Positions 42,511 through 52,020 are shown, counted from the stretch's first letter. The stretch is DNA of 64,000 nt from an uncultured Sphingomonas sp. (GCA_913775975.1 CAJYLQ010000002.1:1-64000); one strand, 5' to 3'. The notes: a model not told the origin generated them from the letters alone. Numbers and translations: made by a program.

Positions 42511-43995
42511 TCAGCGTTCCCCCTCGACCATCGCGATCAGCGCCGCCTCGTCCAGCCCGCCCGCGCGCAGGAAGCCCTGATACCAGTCGCATCCTTCCGC
42601 CGCGAGCAGGGCGAGTTGCTGCGGCGTTTCCACCCCCTCGGCGACGACCGCGAGGCCCAGCGCGCGAGCAATGTCGATCACGCCGCGAATGACGATCCGC
42701 TCGCGCGGGTCGCCGTCGATGTCGCTCGCCAGCGCCTTGTCGATCTTCACATAATCCAGCGGCAGTGACTTCAGATAGGCGAGGCTTGAATAGCCTGTGC
42801 CGAAATCATCGATCGCCACCCGGCACCCCGCGCCACGCAGCTGGCTTAGCAAGGTCGCGGCACGGTCCAGCTCCAGGATCATGCCCGTCTCGGTCAGCTC
42901 GACGGTCAGCCGCCCGCGCGGGAACCCGCTGGCGTCGACGCGTTCGAGGAACAGCGCGGCAAAGCCCGCCCGCGCCACATCCGCCGCGGTCAGGTTCAGC
43001 GACAGCCGCAGATGATGCAGCGCCCGCGGCCACCGCGCCGCGCGGGTCAGCGCCAGTTCCTGGATATGATCCGACAGCGCGATCCCCAGATCCGCCCGGT
43101 CCGCCGCCGCGAACAGCATGTCCGCGCCCAGCGGCCCCAGCACCGGATGGTTCCAGCGCGCCAGCGCCTCGACGCCGACGATCGTGCCGCTGGCGATCTT
43201 CACCTGCGGCTGGAACACCACGCCGATCTCGCCGCGCGGCAGCGCGTGGTGCAGGTCGGCGGCCAGCTCGTCCAGCGTCACCTTGCGATCGACCGGCGCG
43301 ATATGGACGGTGCCGCCATCGCTGGCCCGCGCGGCGTCCAGCGTCTCGATCGCCCGGTCGATCAGCGTCAGCGCGCCCTCGCCCGCCTCATGCGCGGCGA
43401 CACCCGCGCGGCTGCCGAGCAACACCGCGCGGCCGCCATTCTCGAACGGCCGCGCCAGCGCCTGGCAGACCGCCGCCGCGCTGCCCATCGCGCGGTCGCC
43501 CGGCACCGCTGCGATGATGCGGTCACCGCCCGACCGGGCCACCTGCGCGTCGGCGCCCAGCGCGGCCACGATCCGCTCCCCCGCCTCCGCGATCGCCGCA
43601 TCGACGCGGGTGCGGCCATGCGCGGCGTTGACCAGATCGAGCCGTGACAGCGACACCGCGACCACGGTCGCGCCGTCCCCCGCGCCGATCCAGCGCTGGA
43701 TCTGCCCCAGCATCGCCGTGCCCTCTTCGCCCTCCAGCGGCATCGCCGCGCGCCGTTCCGCCAGCCCCTGATTGGCGAAGCGCAGCGCCAGCGCCACCTC
43801 CGCCGCCCCGCGCGGTTCCGCCAGGAAGGCGCAGGCCCCGGCCTCCAGAAACGGTTCGGCGTCGGCGACCGCATCCGTCAGCACCAGCGCCGCGCCACCC
43901 TGCGCCACCAGGGCCCGAACCTCGCCCAGCGCCGCTTTCTGGCGACCGCGTGCATCGACCAGCGCGACCGTGCGTTCGGTGATAATGTTTGTCAT
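42511..43995 (-). CDS. EAL-domain c-di-GMP phosphodiesterase with degenerate GGDEF-like domain
   Basis: VGVEALARWNHPVLG; ELTETGMI; AIDDFGTGYSSLAYLKSLPLDYVKIDK; VVAEGVET; GGDEF position reads SGGDR. Confidence 0.9.
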   Translation of the reverse strand: MTNIITERTVALVDARGRQKAALGEVRALVAQGGAALVLTDAVADAEPFLEAGACAFLAEPRGAAEVALALRFANQGLAERRAAMPLEGEEGTAMLGQIQRWIGAGDGATVVAVSLSRLDLVNAAHGRTRVDAAIAEAGERIVAALGADAQVARSGGDRIIAAVPGDRAMGSAAAVCQALARPFENGGRAVLLGSRAGVAAHEAGEGALTLIDRAIETLDAARASDGGTVHIAPVDRKVTLDELAADLHHALPRGEIGVVFQPQVKIASGTIVGVEALARWNHPVLGPLGADMLFAAADRADLGIALSDHIQELALTRAARWPRALHHLRLSLNLTAADVARAGFAALFLERVDASGFPRGRLTVELTETGMILELDRAATLLSQLRGAGCRVAIDDFGTGYSSLAYLKSLPLDYVKIDKALASDIDGDPRERIVIRGVIDIARALGLAVVAEGVETPQQLALLAAEGCDWYQGFLRAGGLDEAALIAMVEGER

Positions 43996-44074
43996 CTGTA
44001 ACGATCCTAGCCGCCACCTTCCGCCCGCTCAATGCGGACTTGCTCGCCGCGCGTGTCGGGCCTAGCCCCCGGTC

Positions 44075-45085
44075 ATGGCCTGCGGCTCCAGCCCGAACGC
44101 CCCGCTGATCGACCCGCACGGGCGCACCATCCGGTATCTGCGGATATCCGTTACGGATCGTTGCGACCTGCGCTGCCGCTATTGCATGGCCGAGCATATG
44201 ACCTTCCTGCCGCGCGCCGCGCTTCTCAGCCTTGAGGAGATCGCGGTGATCGCGGAGCGATTCGTCGCGCGCGGGATCGACAAGATCCGCCTGTCGGGTG
44301 GCGAGCCGCTGGTGCGGCGCGACGTCGGCGACCTGATCCGCCGGCTGGGCCGGATGGTCGGCGGCGATCTGAAGGAACTGACGCTGACGACCAACGGCAC
44401 GCGGCTGGCCGATCATGCCGCCGCGCTGGTCGATGCGGGCGTTCGGCGCGTCAATGTCAGCCTCGACAGCCTCGATCCGGACCGCTTCCGCTACATCACC
44501 CGCCATGGCGACGTTGCGCAGGTGATCGCCGGCATCCGCGCCGCGCGCGACGCGGGGCTGCGCGTGAAGCTCAACACCGTCGCGCTGCGCGGGCTGAACG
44601 ATGCGGAGCTGCCGGATATGCTGGCGTGGTGCGTCGATGAGGGGATCGACCTGTCGCTGATCGAAACGATGCCACTGGGCGCCGTCGACGAGGATCGCGT
44701 CGACCGTTTCCTGCCGCTGACCGCCGCCTTCGACACGCTGGCCGCGCGCTTCGACCTGACGCGCGACAGCTATCGCAGCGGTGGCCCGGCGCGCTACTGG
44801 CGGGTGGCCGGCAGCGATACGCGGCTGGGGCTGATCTCGCCCCTCACCGCCAATTTCTGCGACGGTTGCAACCGCGTACGGCTGACGACGGAGGGGAAAT
44901 TGTACCTGTGCCTGGGGCATGACGATCATATCGATCTGAAGGCCGCGTTGCGGGATGGCGGCCTTCCCGCGCTCGACGCCGCGATCGACAGGGGATTGGG
45001 GATCAAGCCCGCCCGCCACGACTTTCGCATCGGCGTGGGCGAGGCGCCCGCCGTGTCGCGCCACATGAGCGTGACCGGCGGATGA
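44075..45085 (+). CDS. moaA: GTP 3',8-cyclase MoaA
   Basis: RYLRISVTDRCDLRCRYCMAEHMTFLPR (radical SAM CxxxCxxC); LSGGEPLVRRD; C-terminal NFCDGCNRVRLTTEGKLYLCLG. Confidence 0.98.
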   Translation: MACGSSPNAPLIDPHGRTIRYLRISVTDRCDLRCRYCMAEHMTFLPRAALLSLEEIAVIAERFVARGIDKIRLSGGEPLVRRDVGDLIRRLGRMVGGDLKELTLTTNGTRLADHAAALVDAGVRRVNVSLDSLDPDRFRYITRHGDVAQVIAGIRAARDAGLRVKLNTVALRGLNDAELPDMLAWCVDEGIDLSLIETMPLGAVDEDRVDRFLPLTAAFDTLAARFDLTRDSYRSGGPARYWRVAGSDTRLGLISPLTANFCDGCNRVRLTTEGKLYLCLGHDDHIDLKAALRDGGLPALDAAIDRGLGIKPARHDFRIGVGEAPAVSRHMSVTGG

Positions 45086-45861
45086 GCCACGTTTTGCGGC
45101 GCGCCCTGCTCGCCTCGCCTACCGCACCCGCCCGTGCCGCCGCCGATGCGCTGGCCGACGCGTGCGACTGGTGCCCGCTCGACGAGGCGGAGGTGGTGAT
45201 CGCGCTGGGTGGCGACGGCTTCATGCTGCAGACTCTGCACCGGATGCTGGAGCGGCGGACGCCGCCGGTGCCGGTGTTCGGCATGAACCTGGGCACGGTC
45301 GGCTTCCTCATGAACGAATGGCGTCAGCACGGTCTGGACGAGCGGCTGGCCCGCGCCCGCCCGTTCAAGGTCACGCCGCTTCAGATGAGCGCGACGGGCA
45401 TCGACGGGCGCATCCACACGCTGCCTGCGATCAACGAGGTGTCGTTGCTGCGCGAAACGCGGCAGACCGCCAAGCTGGAGGTGACGGTCAACGGCCGCAT
45501 CGTCCTGCCCGAACTCGCCTGTGACGGCATCCTCGTCGCGACGCCCGCAGGCTCCACCGCCTATAATTTCTCCGCGCAGGGCCCCATCCTGCCGCTGGGA
45601 TCGGGGATGCTGGCACTGACCCCGATCAGCCCCTTCCGCCCCCGACGCTGGCGCGGCGCGATCCTGCCCGACAAGGCGCGCATCAGCCTGCGCGTGCTCG
45701 ATCCCGGCAAGCGCCCCGTCTCCGCCGTCGCCGATCAGCGCGAGGTGCGCGACGTCGCGCAGGTCGACATCAGCATGGATCGCCAGCGCGAATTGACGCT
45801 GCTGTTCGACCCCGAACACGCGCTCGACGACCGGATCACGATGGAACAGTTCATCGCCTGA
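45082..45861 (+). CDS. nadK: NAD kinase
   Basis: VVIALGGDGFMLQTLHRMLER; FGMNLGTVGFLMNE; ILVATPAGSTAYNFSAQGPILPLGSGMLALTPISPFRPR. Confidence 0.96.
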   Translation: MSHVLRRALLASPTAPARAAADALADACDWCPLDEAEVVIALGGDGFMLQTLHRMLERRTPPVPVFGMNLGTVGFLMNEWRQHGLDERLARARPFKVTPLQMSATGIDGRIHTLPAINEVSLLRETRQTAKLEVTVNGRIVLPELACDGILVATPAGSTAYNFSAQGPILPLGSGMLALTPISPFRPRRWRGAILPDKARISLRVLDPGKRPVSAVADQREVRDVAQVDISMDRQRELTLLFDPEHALDDRITMEQFIA

Positions 45862-45961
45862 TCGTGCGCCATTCCGGCCCCTGACTTCGATCGTTCACAA
45901 AAGTGCAGGAACGGGGTTGCATCGCGGAACGGCCCGTTTATAGAGCCGCCCACGGCAACGA

Positions 45962-46036
45962 TCCCTGATAGCTCAGCGGTAGAGCTCTCGACTGTTAATC
46001 GAGCGGCCGTAGGTTCGAATCCTACTCAGGGAGCCA
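45962..46036 (+). tRNA. tRNA-Asn (anticodon GTT)
   Basis: TCCCTGATAGCTCAGCGGTAGAGCTCTCGACTGTTAATCGAGCGGCCGTAGGTTCGAATCCTACTCAGGGAGCCA; encoded CCA. Confidence 0.97.
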
Positions 46037-46057
46037 CCCCGCCACCTTCGGCGTTGG

Positions 46058-46480
46058 ATGGCGATGCGGCAAGACACCACGCAGATCGTAATCGACACGC
46101 CCGGTCAGGGCCTGCACGACATCACGCGCGACGTGACCCGATGGGTTGCGGCTCAGGACTTCCGTGAAGGGCTGCTGACGCTGTTCTGCCGCCACACCTC
46201 CGCCTCGTTGCTGATTCAGGAAAACGCCGCGCCCGCCGCGCGCCGCGATCTGGAACGCTGGTTCGCCACGATCGCACCCGAATCGACGCGATACGAACAT
46301 GATGACGAGGGGCCGGACGACATGCCCGCGCATCTGCGCGCGGCCGTCACCGCGACCAGCCTGACGATCCCGCTGATCGACGGCCAGCTGACGCTGGGCA
46401 TCTGGCAGGGCATCTATCTGTTCGAACACCGCCGGTTAGCGCATCGGCGCACGCTGGCGCTGCACCTTATCGGCGAATGA
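46058..46480 (+). CDS. YjbQ/UPF0047 family protein
   Basis: LHDITRDVTRWVAAQDFREGLLTLFCRHTSASLLIQENAAP; PDDMPAHLRAAVTATSLTIPLIDGQLTLGIWQGIYLFEHR. Confidence 0.93.
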   Translation: MAMRQDTTQIVIDTPGQGLHDITRDVTRWVAAQDFREGLLTLFCRHTSASLLIQENAAPAARRDLERWFATIAPESTRYEHDDEGPDDMPAHLRAAVTATSLTIPLIDGQLTLGIWQGIYLFEHRRLAHRRTLALHLIGE

Positions 46481-46580
46481 CGCGCCTGAACGGGAGCCAA
46501 ACCCGTTCATCGCTCGTTCCACAACTTGCAGCTATCACGGGGCTGTTCGTCGCATCGGGCGCGGACGGAGAGATGTCGAC

Positions 46581-47189
46581 ATGAATTTTTCCATCGGCCG
46601 GAAGGCCATCGTCGCGGCACTGGCAACATCGACGTTGCTCGTCGCCGGTTGTGCTACCGAAACCCCCTATCGCCCGGCGACCGGCCAGGGCTTCTACCGC
46701 ACGGGCTATAGCGACCGGATGGTCGAGCCGGGACGCTTCCTGGTCAGCTTCGCCGGCAACAGCGTCACGTCGCGGGATACGGTCGAACGCTATCTGTTCT
46801 TCCGCGCCGCCGAACTGACGCTGCAGAACGGATTCGACTATTTCGTCATGGCCGACCGCGACACGAACCTGCAGTCGCGCACCTATTCGACGCCGGGCTT
46901 CGGCGGCGGTTGGGGCTATGGCGGCTTCGGCGGCTTCTGGGGCCCGTCATGGCGCTTCTACGGACGCGGCTTCGGCTGGCGTGCCTGGGATCCGTGGTAC
47001 GGCGGTGGCGGCTGGGGCGGCCCGTGGGGCAACGACTTCGACATCCGCACCATCGATCGGTACGAGGCATCCGCCGAGATCGTGATGCAGCGGGGGCCGA
47101 TCCCGCGCGACAATATCCGTGCGTTCGACGCCCGCAAGGTGGTCGAGACGATCGGCCCGAGCGTCCGCCTGCCCGAGCAGCGCCGCTAA
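46581..47189 (+). CDS. CC0125/CC1285-like lipoprotein with Gly/Trp-rich segment
   Basis: Lipobox LLVAGC; TPYRPATGQGFYRTGYSDRMVEPGRFLVSFAGNSVTSRDTVERYLFFRAAELTLQNGFDYFVMADRDT; GFGGGWGYGGFGGFWGPSWRFYGRGFGWRAWDPWYGGGGWGGPWG. Confidence 0.85.
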   Translation: MNFSIGRKAIVAALATSTLLVAGCATETPYRPATGQGFYRTGYSDRMVEPGRFLVSFAGNSVTSRDTVERYLFFRAAELTLQNGFDYFVMADRDTNLQSRTYSTPGFGGGWGYGGFGGFWGPSWRFYGRGFGWRAWDPWYGGGGWGGPWGNDFDIRTIDRYEASAEIVMQRGPIPRDNIRAFDARKVVETIGPSVRLPEQRR

Positions 47190-47217
47190 CGCGACTGCAT
47201 TTAAACGGAACAAGAAC

Positions 47218-47250
47218 CGGGTCGCGGCACACGCCGCGGCCCGTTTTTTT
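47218..47250 (+). terminator. Intrinsic terminator of the lipoprotein gene, abutting the ccmI stop codon
   Basis: CGGGTCGCGGC-ACAC-GCCGCGGCCCG-TTTTTTT. Confidence 0.93.
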
Positions 47251-47872
47251 ATCGCCCGACGGCGGCACGCAACTGGCGCAGCATCACCAGTCGCCGGGCG
47301 ATCTCTATCCTGTAAGGCGCGTCGGCGGGCGTCAACGCCAGCGCGCGCCGCCAGCTCGCCTCCGCCGCGGCGAAGTCATTGGCGCGCAGCTGCGCCAGCC
47401 CCAGGAAGAATACCGGCCCCGGATGCGTCGGGGCCAGCCGCCGCGCCTGCGCGAACGCCAGCTTCGCCGCCGGCGACAGCTGGCCGTCATGCCGCGCCAG
47501 CGCATCGCCCAGTGCGGTCCACAGCGCCGCGCCCGACGGATCGCGGCGAATCCCGCCCAGGATCGCCTGCACCTCGTATCGCGCATTGCCGGTGCGGGAG
47601 AGCGCATCGGCGGCGGTCAGATAGGCGCCGTCCATGCCGAAGCGGCCGAACATCTGGTTGCGCAGGTCGACCATCGCATCGTCCTGCATCCGGTCCGGCC
47701 GGCCGGCCTGCGCGTCGCTGGCGGGCAGCCCCGGCTGCCCCTGCCACGCATAGCCCGCCGCCGCGAGCATCAGCGCCGCGCCGACCATCGACCACAGCCG
47801 CCGGTCGACGCGCAGCGCCAGCAGCGCGGCGAAGGCCGCCAGCGCGACGAGGGCGAGCGCTACCCAGCCCAT
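47249..47872 (-). CDS. ccmI: Cytochrome c biogenesis TPR protein CcmI-like
   Basis: TM helices then TPR-like YLTAADALSRTGNARYEVQAILGGIRRDPSGAALWTALGDALARHDGQLSPAAKLAFAQARRLAPTHPGPVFFLGLAQLR; last gene in the ccm cluster. Confidence 0.85.
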   Translation of the reverse strand: MGWVALALVALAAFAALLALRVDRRLWSMVGAALMLAAAGYAWQGQPGLPASDAQAGRPDRMQDDAMVDLRNQMFGRFGMDGAYLTAADALSRTGNARYEVQAILGGIRRDPSGAALWTALGDALARHDGQLSPAAKLAFAQARRLAPTHPGPVFFLGLAQLRANDFAAAEASWRRALALTPADAPYRIEIARRLVMLRQLRAAVGR

Positions 47873-48264
47873 CAGCGGCGCTTCCGAAAGCTGGCCCGCG
47901 CGACCAGGACGCCAATGCCGAGCAGCAGCACCGGCGCCAGCCACAGCGGCGCGGTCGCCAGCCCCAGCGGCGGATCATAGCTGATATAGTCGCCATAGCG
48001 CGCGATCAGCCATTGCCGCACCGAATCCGGGCTCTCGCCGGCGCGGATCCGCGCGCGGACCAGCGCGCGCATGTCCCCCGCCATCGTCGCGTCGCTGTCC
48101 GCTATCGACTGCCCCTGACAGACGACACAGCGCAGCGTCTCCATCAGGCCGCGCGCCGCCGCCTCCTGCCGCGCATCGGGCAGTTGCGTATCGGCCAGCG
48201 CGGCGGGTGCCTCCGTCTGTGCGCCGAGCAACAGCAGCAGGGGGATCAGCGGCCACGCCCTCAT
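47872..48264 (-). CDS. ccmH: Cytochrome c-type biogenesis protein CcmH
   Basis: LRCVVCQGQSIADSDATMAGDMRALVRARIRAGESPDSVRQWLIARYGDYISYDPP (CxxC). Confidence 0.95.
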   Translation of the reverse strand: MRAWPLIPLLLLLGAQTEAPAALADTQLPDARQEAAARGLMETLRCVVCQGQSIADSDATMAGDMRALVRARIRAGESPDSVRQWLIARYGDYISYDPPLGLATAPLWLAPVLLLGIGVLVARASFRKRR

Positions 48265-48788
48265 CGCAACGCCCGCCATTCGGCGACGATCGCGTCCACC
48301 TGATCGGGGCGGATATCGCCGACATATTGCTTCACGACGCGCCCGTCGCCATCGATCAGGAACGTCTCCGGCACGCCCGACGAGCCGAGCGACAGCTGTA
48401 CCGCGCTGGCCCGGTCGTCGCCGATCCGCGCATAGGGATCGCCCCCACGCGACAGGAAGGCGGTGACGGCGCCCGGCGTATCGCGGATCGCCAGCCCGTC
48501 GATCGGCACGCCCGCCGCCTTCAGCCGCATCAGCTGCGGCGCCTCCGCGATGCAGGGCACGCACCAGCTGGCGAAGATGTTGAGCAGGCGCGGCCCCTGC
48601 CCCGCCATCGCCGCGCTCGACAGGCCGGGCTTGCCGGGCACCAGCGCCGGCACGGCGAAGGCGGGCAGCGGCTTGCCGATCAGCGCCGAGCGCACCGTCC
48701 GGTCGGCGGGCGCGAACAGCCCCGTCGCGACCACCGCGAACAGCAATGCGAAGCCGGTCAGCGGCGCCCAGATCAACAGCCGCTTCAT
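48261..48788 (-). CDS. ccmG: DsbE/CcmG family thiol:disulfide interchange protein
   Basis: RLLNIFASWCVPCIAEAPQLMRL; GVPETFLIDGDGRVVKQYVGDI. Confidence 0.95.
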   Translation of the reverse strand: MKRLLIWAPLTGFALLFAVVATGLFAPADRTVRSALIGKPLPAFAVPALVPGKPGLSSAAMAGQGPRLLNIFASWCVPCIAEAPQLMRLKAAGVPIDGLAIRDTPGAVTAFLSRGGDPYARIGDDRASAVQLSLGSSGVPETFLIDGDGRVVKQYVGDIRPDQVDAIVAEWRALR

Positions 48789-50683
48789 ACGGGCCTCCGC
48801 CGTATCCGGCCCAGCAGCGACACCGCGCCGCCGATCGCCACCAGCGCCCCGCCCAGCCAGATCAGCGTCACGAACGGCTTCCACCACAGCCGCAGCTGCC
48901 AGCGCCCCGCATCGTCCTGTTGACCCAATACGGTATAGAGCTGGCCGTCCATCACCGTCGCGATGGCGGATTCGCTGGTGGTGGTGACGGGATCGCTGAA
49001 GGTGCGCGATTGCGGGAAGAGGCGGCGGCTGGCGCCGTCACGCGTCGCCGTCAACCGCGCCTGCAATGCCGACCAATTGTCGTCGACGACGGGCGAAATG
49101 CCGTCGAGCACGATATGCCACGGCCCGACGCGCGTCGCCTGTCCGGGGCGCAGCGCGATCAGCCGCTCGAACGTGAAGGCCGCATCGCAGGCCATGCCCG
49201 CCAGCGATACCGCGATCCCCAGATGCGCGACGACCATGCCCCAGACGAACAGCGGCGTGCGCCGCAGGTTACGCCGCCACAGCGGCAGGACGCTCGCCAC
49301 CGCCAGCCCGGCCGCCAGGCTGAGGCCCAGCAGCGGCAGCACCCCGATCGGCATCGCGAAGACGAATAGCGCGGCGAACACCGCGCCGCTCGCGATCAGC
49401 GGCACCATCAGCTTTTCGGGCAGCAGCGAGGCATCGTCGCGCCGCCAGCGCAGCAGCGGGCCGATCGCCATCAGCACGACCAGCGCCAGCGCGATCGGCC
49501 CCGCCGCCTTGTTGAAGAAGGGCGGCCCGACCGACAGCTGCACGCCGAACCCGGCCGCGACGATCGGGTACAGCGTCCCGATCAGTACGACGCCCAGGAT
49601 GACCGACAGCAGCAGGTTGTTCGCGACCAGCCCGCCCTCACGGCTGACCGGCTCGAACGTGCGGCCCTGCCGCACCGTCCCGATCCGCAACCCGAACAGC
49701 GCCAGCGCCCCGCCGATATAGAGGGCGAGCAGCGCGAGGATGAACGCCCCCCGGCGCGGATCGACGGCAAAGGCATGGACGCTCGTCAGGATGCCCGACC
49801 GCACCAGGAACGTGCCCAGCATCGACATGGAGAAGGCGACGACCGCCAGCATCACCGTCCACGCGCGCAAGCCATCGCGCGTCGCCAGCACCGTCACCGA
49901 ATGGAGCAGCGCGGTCGCCGCCAGCCACGGCATCAGCGAGGCGTTCTCCACCGGGTCCCAGAACCACCAGCCGCCCCAGCCCAGCTCATAATAGGCCCAA
50001 TAGCTGCCGGCGGTGATGCCGATCGTCAGGAATATCCAGGCGCCCAGCACCCATGGCCGCATCGCGCGGGCGAACTCGCGGCCGACGTCGCGCGTCAACA
50101 GCGCACCGACCGCGAACGAGAACGCGACCGACAGCCCGACATAGCCGGCGTAGAGCGTCGGCGGGTGGAAGGCGAGGCCGGGGTCCTGCAACAGCGGGTT
50201 CAGACCCGCCCCGTCCGCTGGCGCGGGGTTCAGCCGGGCGAACGGATTGGAGGCGAACAGCAGGAAGGCGTAGAAGCCCAGCGCGATCCCCGCCTGCGCG
50301 CCCAGCGTCGCGATCAGCGTCGGCTGCGCCAGCCGCCGTTCCAGCACCGCCACCGCGCCGCCCGCCAGCCCCAGGATCGTCACCCAGAGCAGCATCGAGC
50401 CCTCATGGTTTCCCCATGCGCCCGCCAGCTTGTAGATCCACGGCTTGGCCGAATGGCTGTTCTCCGCCACCAGCTTCACCGACATGTCCGACTGGACGAA
50501 GACGACGAGCAGCAGCAGCATCGCCATCGCCACGACGATCCCCTGCACGATCGCGACCGGCCGCACCGCGTCCGCCAGCTGCGGCTCGGCGGGCGTGCGC
50601 AGCGCCAGCGCGGCCAGCGCCAGTTGCAGCAGCGCGAGCGCGGCGGCGACCCACAGCGCGGCAAGGCCAGCCTCCGCGATCAC
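48785..50683 (-). CDS. ccmF: Heme lyase CcmF
   Basis: WGNHEGSMLLWVTILGL; PPTLYAGYVGLSVAFSFAVGALL; YYELGWGGWWFWDPVENASLMPWLAATALLHSV. Confidence 0.98.
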   Translation of the reverse strand: MIAEAGLAALWVAAALALLQLALAALALRTPAEPQLADAVRPVAIVQGIVVAMAMLLLLVVFVQSDMSVKLVAENSHSAKPWIYKLAGAWGNHEGSMLLWVTILGLAGGAVAVLERRLAQPTLIATLGAQAGIALGFYAFLLFASNPFARLNPAPADGAGLNPLLQDPGLAFHPPTLYAGYVGLSVAFSFAVGALLTRDVGREFARAMRPWVLGAWIFLTIGITAGSYWAYYELGWGGWWFWDPVENASLMPWLAATALLHSVTVLATRDGLRAWTVMLAVVAFSMSMLGTFLVRSGILTSVHAFAVDPRRGAFILALLALYIGGALALFGLRIGTVRQGRTFEPVSREGGLVANNLLLSVILGVVLIGTLYPIVAAGFGVQLSVGPPFFNKAAGPIALALVVLMAIGPLLRWRRDDASLLPEKLMVPLIASGAVFAALFVFAMPIGVLPLLGLSLAAGLAVASVLPLWRRNLRRTPLFVWGMVVAHLGIAVSLAGMACDAAFTFERLIALRPGQATRVGPWHIVLDGISPVVDDNWSALQARLTATRDGASRRLFPQSRTFSDPVTTTSESAIATVMDGQLYTVLGQQDDAGRWQLRLWWKPFVTLIWLGGALVAIGGAVSLLGRIRRRPV

Positions 50684-51114
50684 CGTTCCAGCGACTTCGT
50701 CTCGTGCATCGCGCCCTTCACCTCGGGCGGCATGTATTTCTCGTCATGCTTGGCCAGGATGTTGCTGGCGACGAAGATGCCGCCCGCGCCCAGCGCCCCT
50801 TCGGCCACCACGCCGCTTTTCTCGCGGAACAGGTCGGGCAGGATGCCGCGATAGAGAACCGCGACGTCGCGGGCATTGTCGGTCACGACGAAGCGGGTGG
50901 TGACGCCATCCGCCTCCTTGCGCACCGATCCGCCGCGCACCATGCCGCCCAGGCGGATCGGCCGCCCGGCCACGTCCCGCGCCGCCAGCAGGTCGGACGG
51001 GGAATAGAAGAACGCCGCCTGATCGCGCAGCGCCGACAGCGCCAGCAGCGCCGCCACCGCGACCGCCGCCAGCGCGAGGAGGACGAGCGTCAACCGCTGA
51101 TTCTTCGCGGTCAC
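50680..51114 (-). CDS. ccmE: Cytochrome c maturation protein CcmE
   Basis: VAGRPIRLGGMVRGGSVRKEADGVTTRFVVTDNARDVAVLYRGILPDLFREKSGVVAEG; C-terminal AKHDEKYMPPEV (heme His motif). Confidence 0.97.
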   Translation of the reverse strand: MTAKNQRLTLVLLALAAVAVAALLALSALRDQAAFFYSPSDLLAARDVAGRPIRLGGMVRGGSVRKEADGVTTRFVVTDNARDVAVLYRGILPDLFREKSGVVAEGALGAGGIFVASNILAKHDEKYMPPEVKGAMHETKSLER

Positions 51115-51218
51115 GGCCGCTCCGCCCGGCGCATCGCGCGCCAGCTGGCGATCGTCAGGATCGCGCCGCCGCCCAGCGTGACCGCATAGGCGGCGATGAC
51201 GAAGGGCCAGGGGTTCAT
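51111..51218 (-). CDS. ccmD: CcmD-like short membrane protein
   Basis: MNPWPFVIAAYAVTLGGGAILTIASWRAMRRAERP; overlaps ccmC and ccmE. Confidence 0.85.
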   Translation of the reverse strand: MNPWPFVIAAYAVTLGGGAILTIASWRAMRRAERP

Positions 51219-51940
51219 GCGCGCGCCATCCGCCGCGCCCGCGCCTCGGCCTTGGCCAGCGCCAGCAGCGTCCGCATCCGCATCATCACGATCCCCGCGA
51301 ACAGAAAGGTGAAGCCCGCCAGCATGATCGGCAACGGCCACAGGATCGCGCCGTCGATGCTCGACCGGGTCAGGCCGATGCTGGGGCCCTGGTGCAGCGT
51401 GTTCCACCACACCACCGAATAGCGGATGATCGGCAGCAGCACCGTGCCCGCCACGCCGAACACCGCCGGAATGCGCCCGTCGCCGCCCCGCTCCGCATCG
51501 GCGCGGGCAAGCGCGATGAACGCGCAATAGACGAAGAACAGCAGCAGCATCGACGTCAGCCGCCCGTCCCACTGCCACCACGTTCCCCAGGTCGGCCGGC
51601 CCCAGATCGATCCGGTGACGAGGCACATCGCCGCGAAGGCCGCGCCCGGCACCGCGATCGCCCGCGCCGCGATCGATGCCAGCGGATGCCGCCAGACCAG
51701 CAGCGCGATCGACGACAGCGCGATGCCGCTCCACCCGCCCATGCCCAGCCATGCGGCGGGAACGTGGATGTAGAGGATGCGCACCGTCTCGCCCTGCAGA
51801 TAGTCGGGCGGCGTCTGCGTCAGCCCGGCCCAGCAGCCGATCGCGATCAGCAGGGCGCCCAGCCCGATCAGCCATGGCGTCAGCGGCCGGGCGATCGACA
51901 GGAAGCGTTGCGGATTGGCGAAGGCATGAAGGCTCGGCAC
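51215..51940 (-). CDS. ccmC: Heme ABC exporter/heme delivery permease CcmC
   Basis: RILYIHVPAAWLGMGGWSGIALSS; GRPTWGTWWQWDGRLTSMLLLFFVYCAF; WWNTLHQGPSI. Confidence 0.96.
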   Translation of the reverse strand: MPSLHAFANPQRFLSIARPLTPWLIGLGALLIAIGCWAGLTQTPPDYLQGETVRILYIHVPAAWLGMGGWSGIALSSIALLVWRHPLASIAARAIAVPGAAFAAMCLVTGSIWGRPTWGTWWQWDGRLTSMLLLFFVYCAFIALARADAERGGDGRIPAVFGVAGTVLLPIIRYSVVWWNTLHQGPSIGLTRSSIDGAILWPLPIMLAGFTFLFAGIVMMRMRTLLALAKAEARARRMARA

Positions 51941-52020
51941 GTCGGTCCCGCATTATGACAGTTTTTCCGCCGCGTCACCTGCGCGGGGTTAATTCCGCCA
52001 TCCGCCTTTGGGTCGACGGG

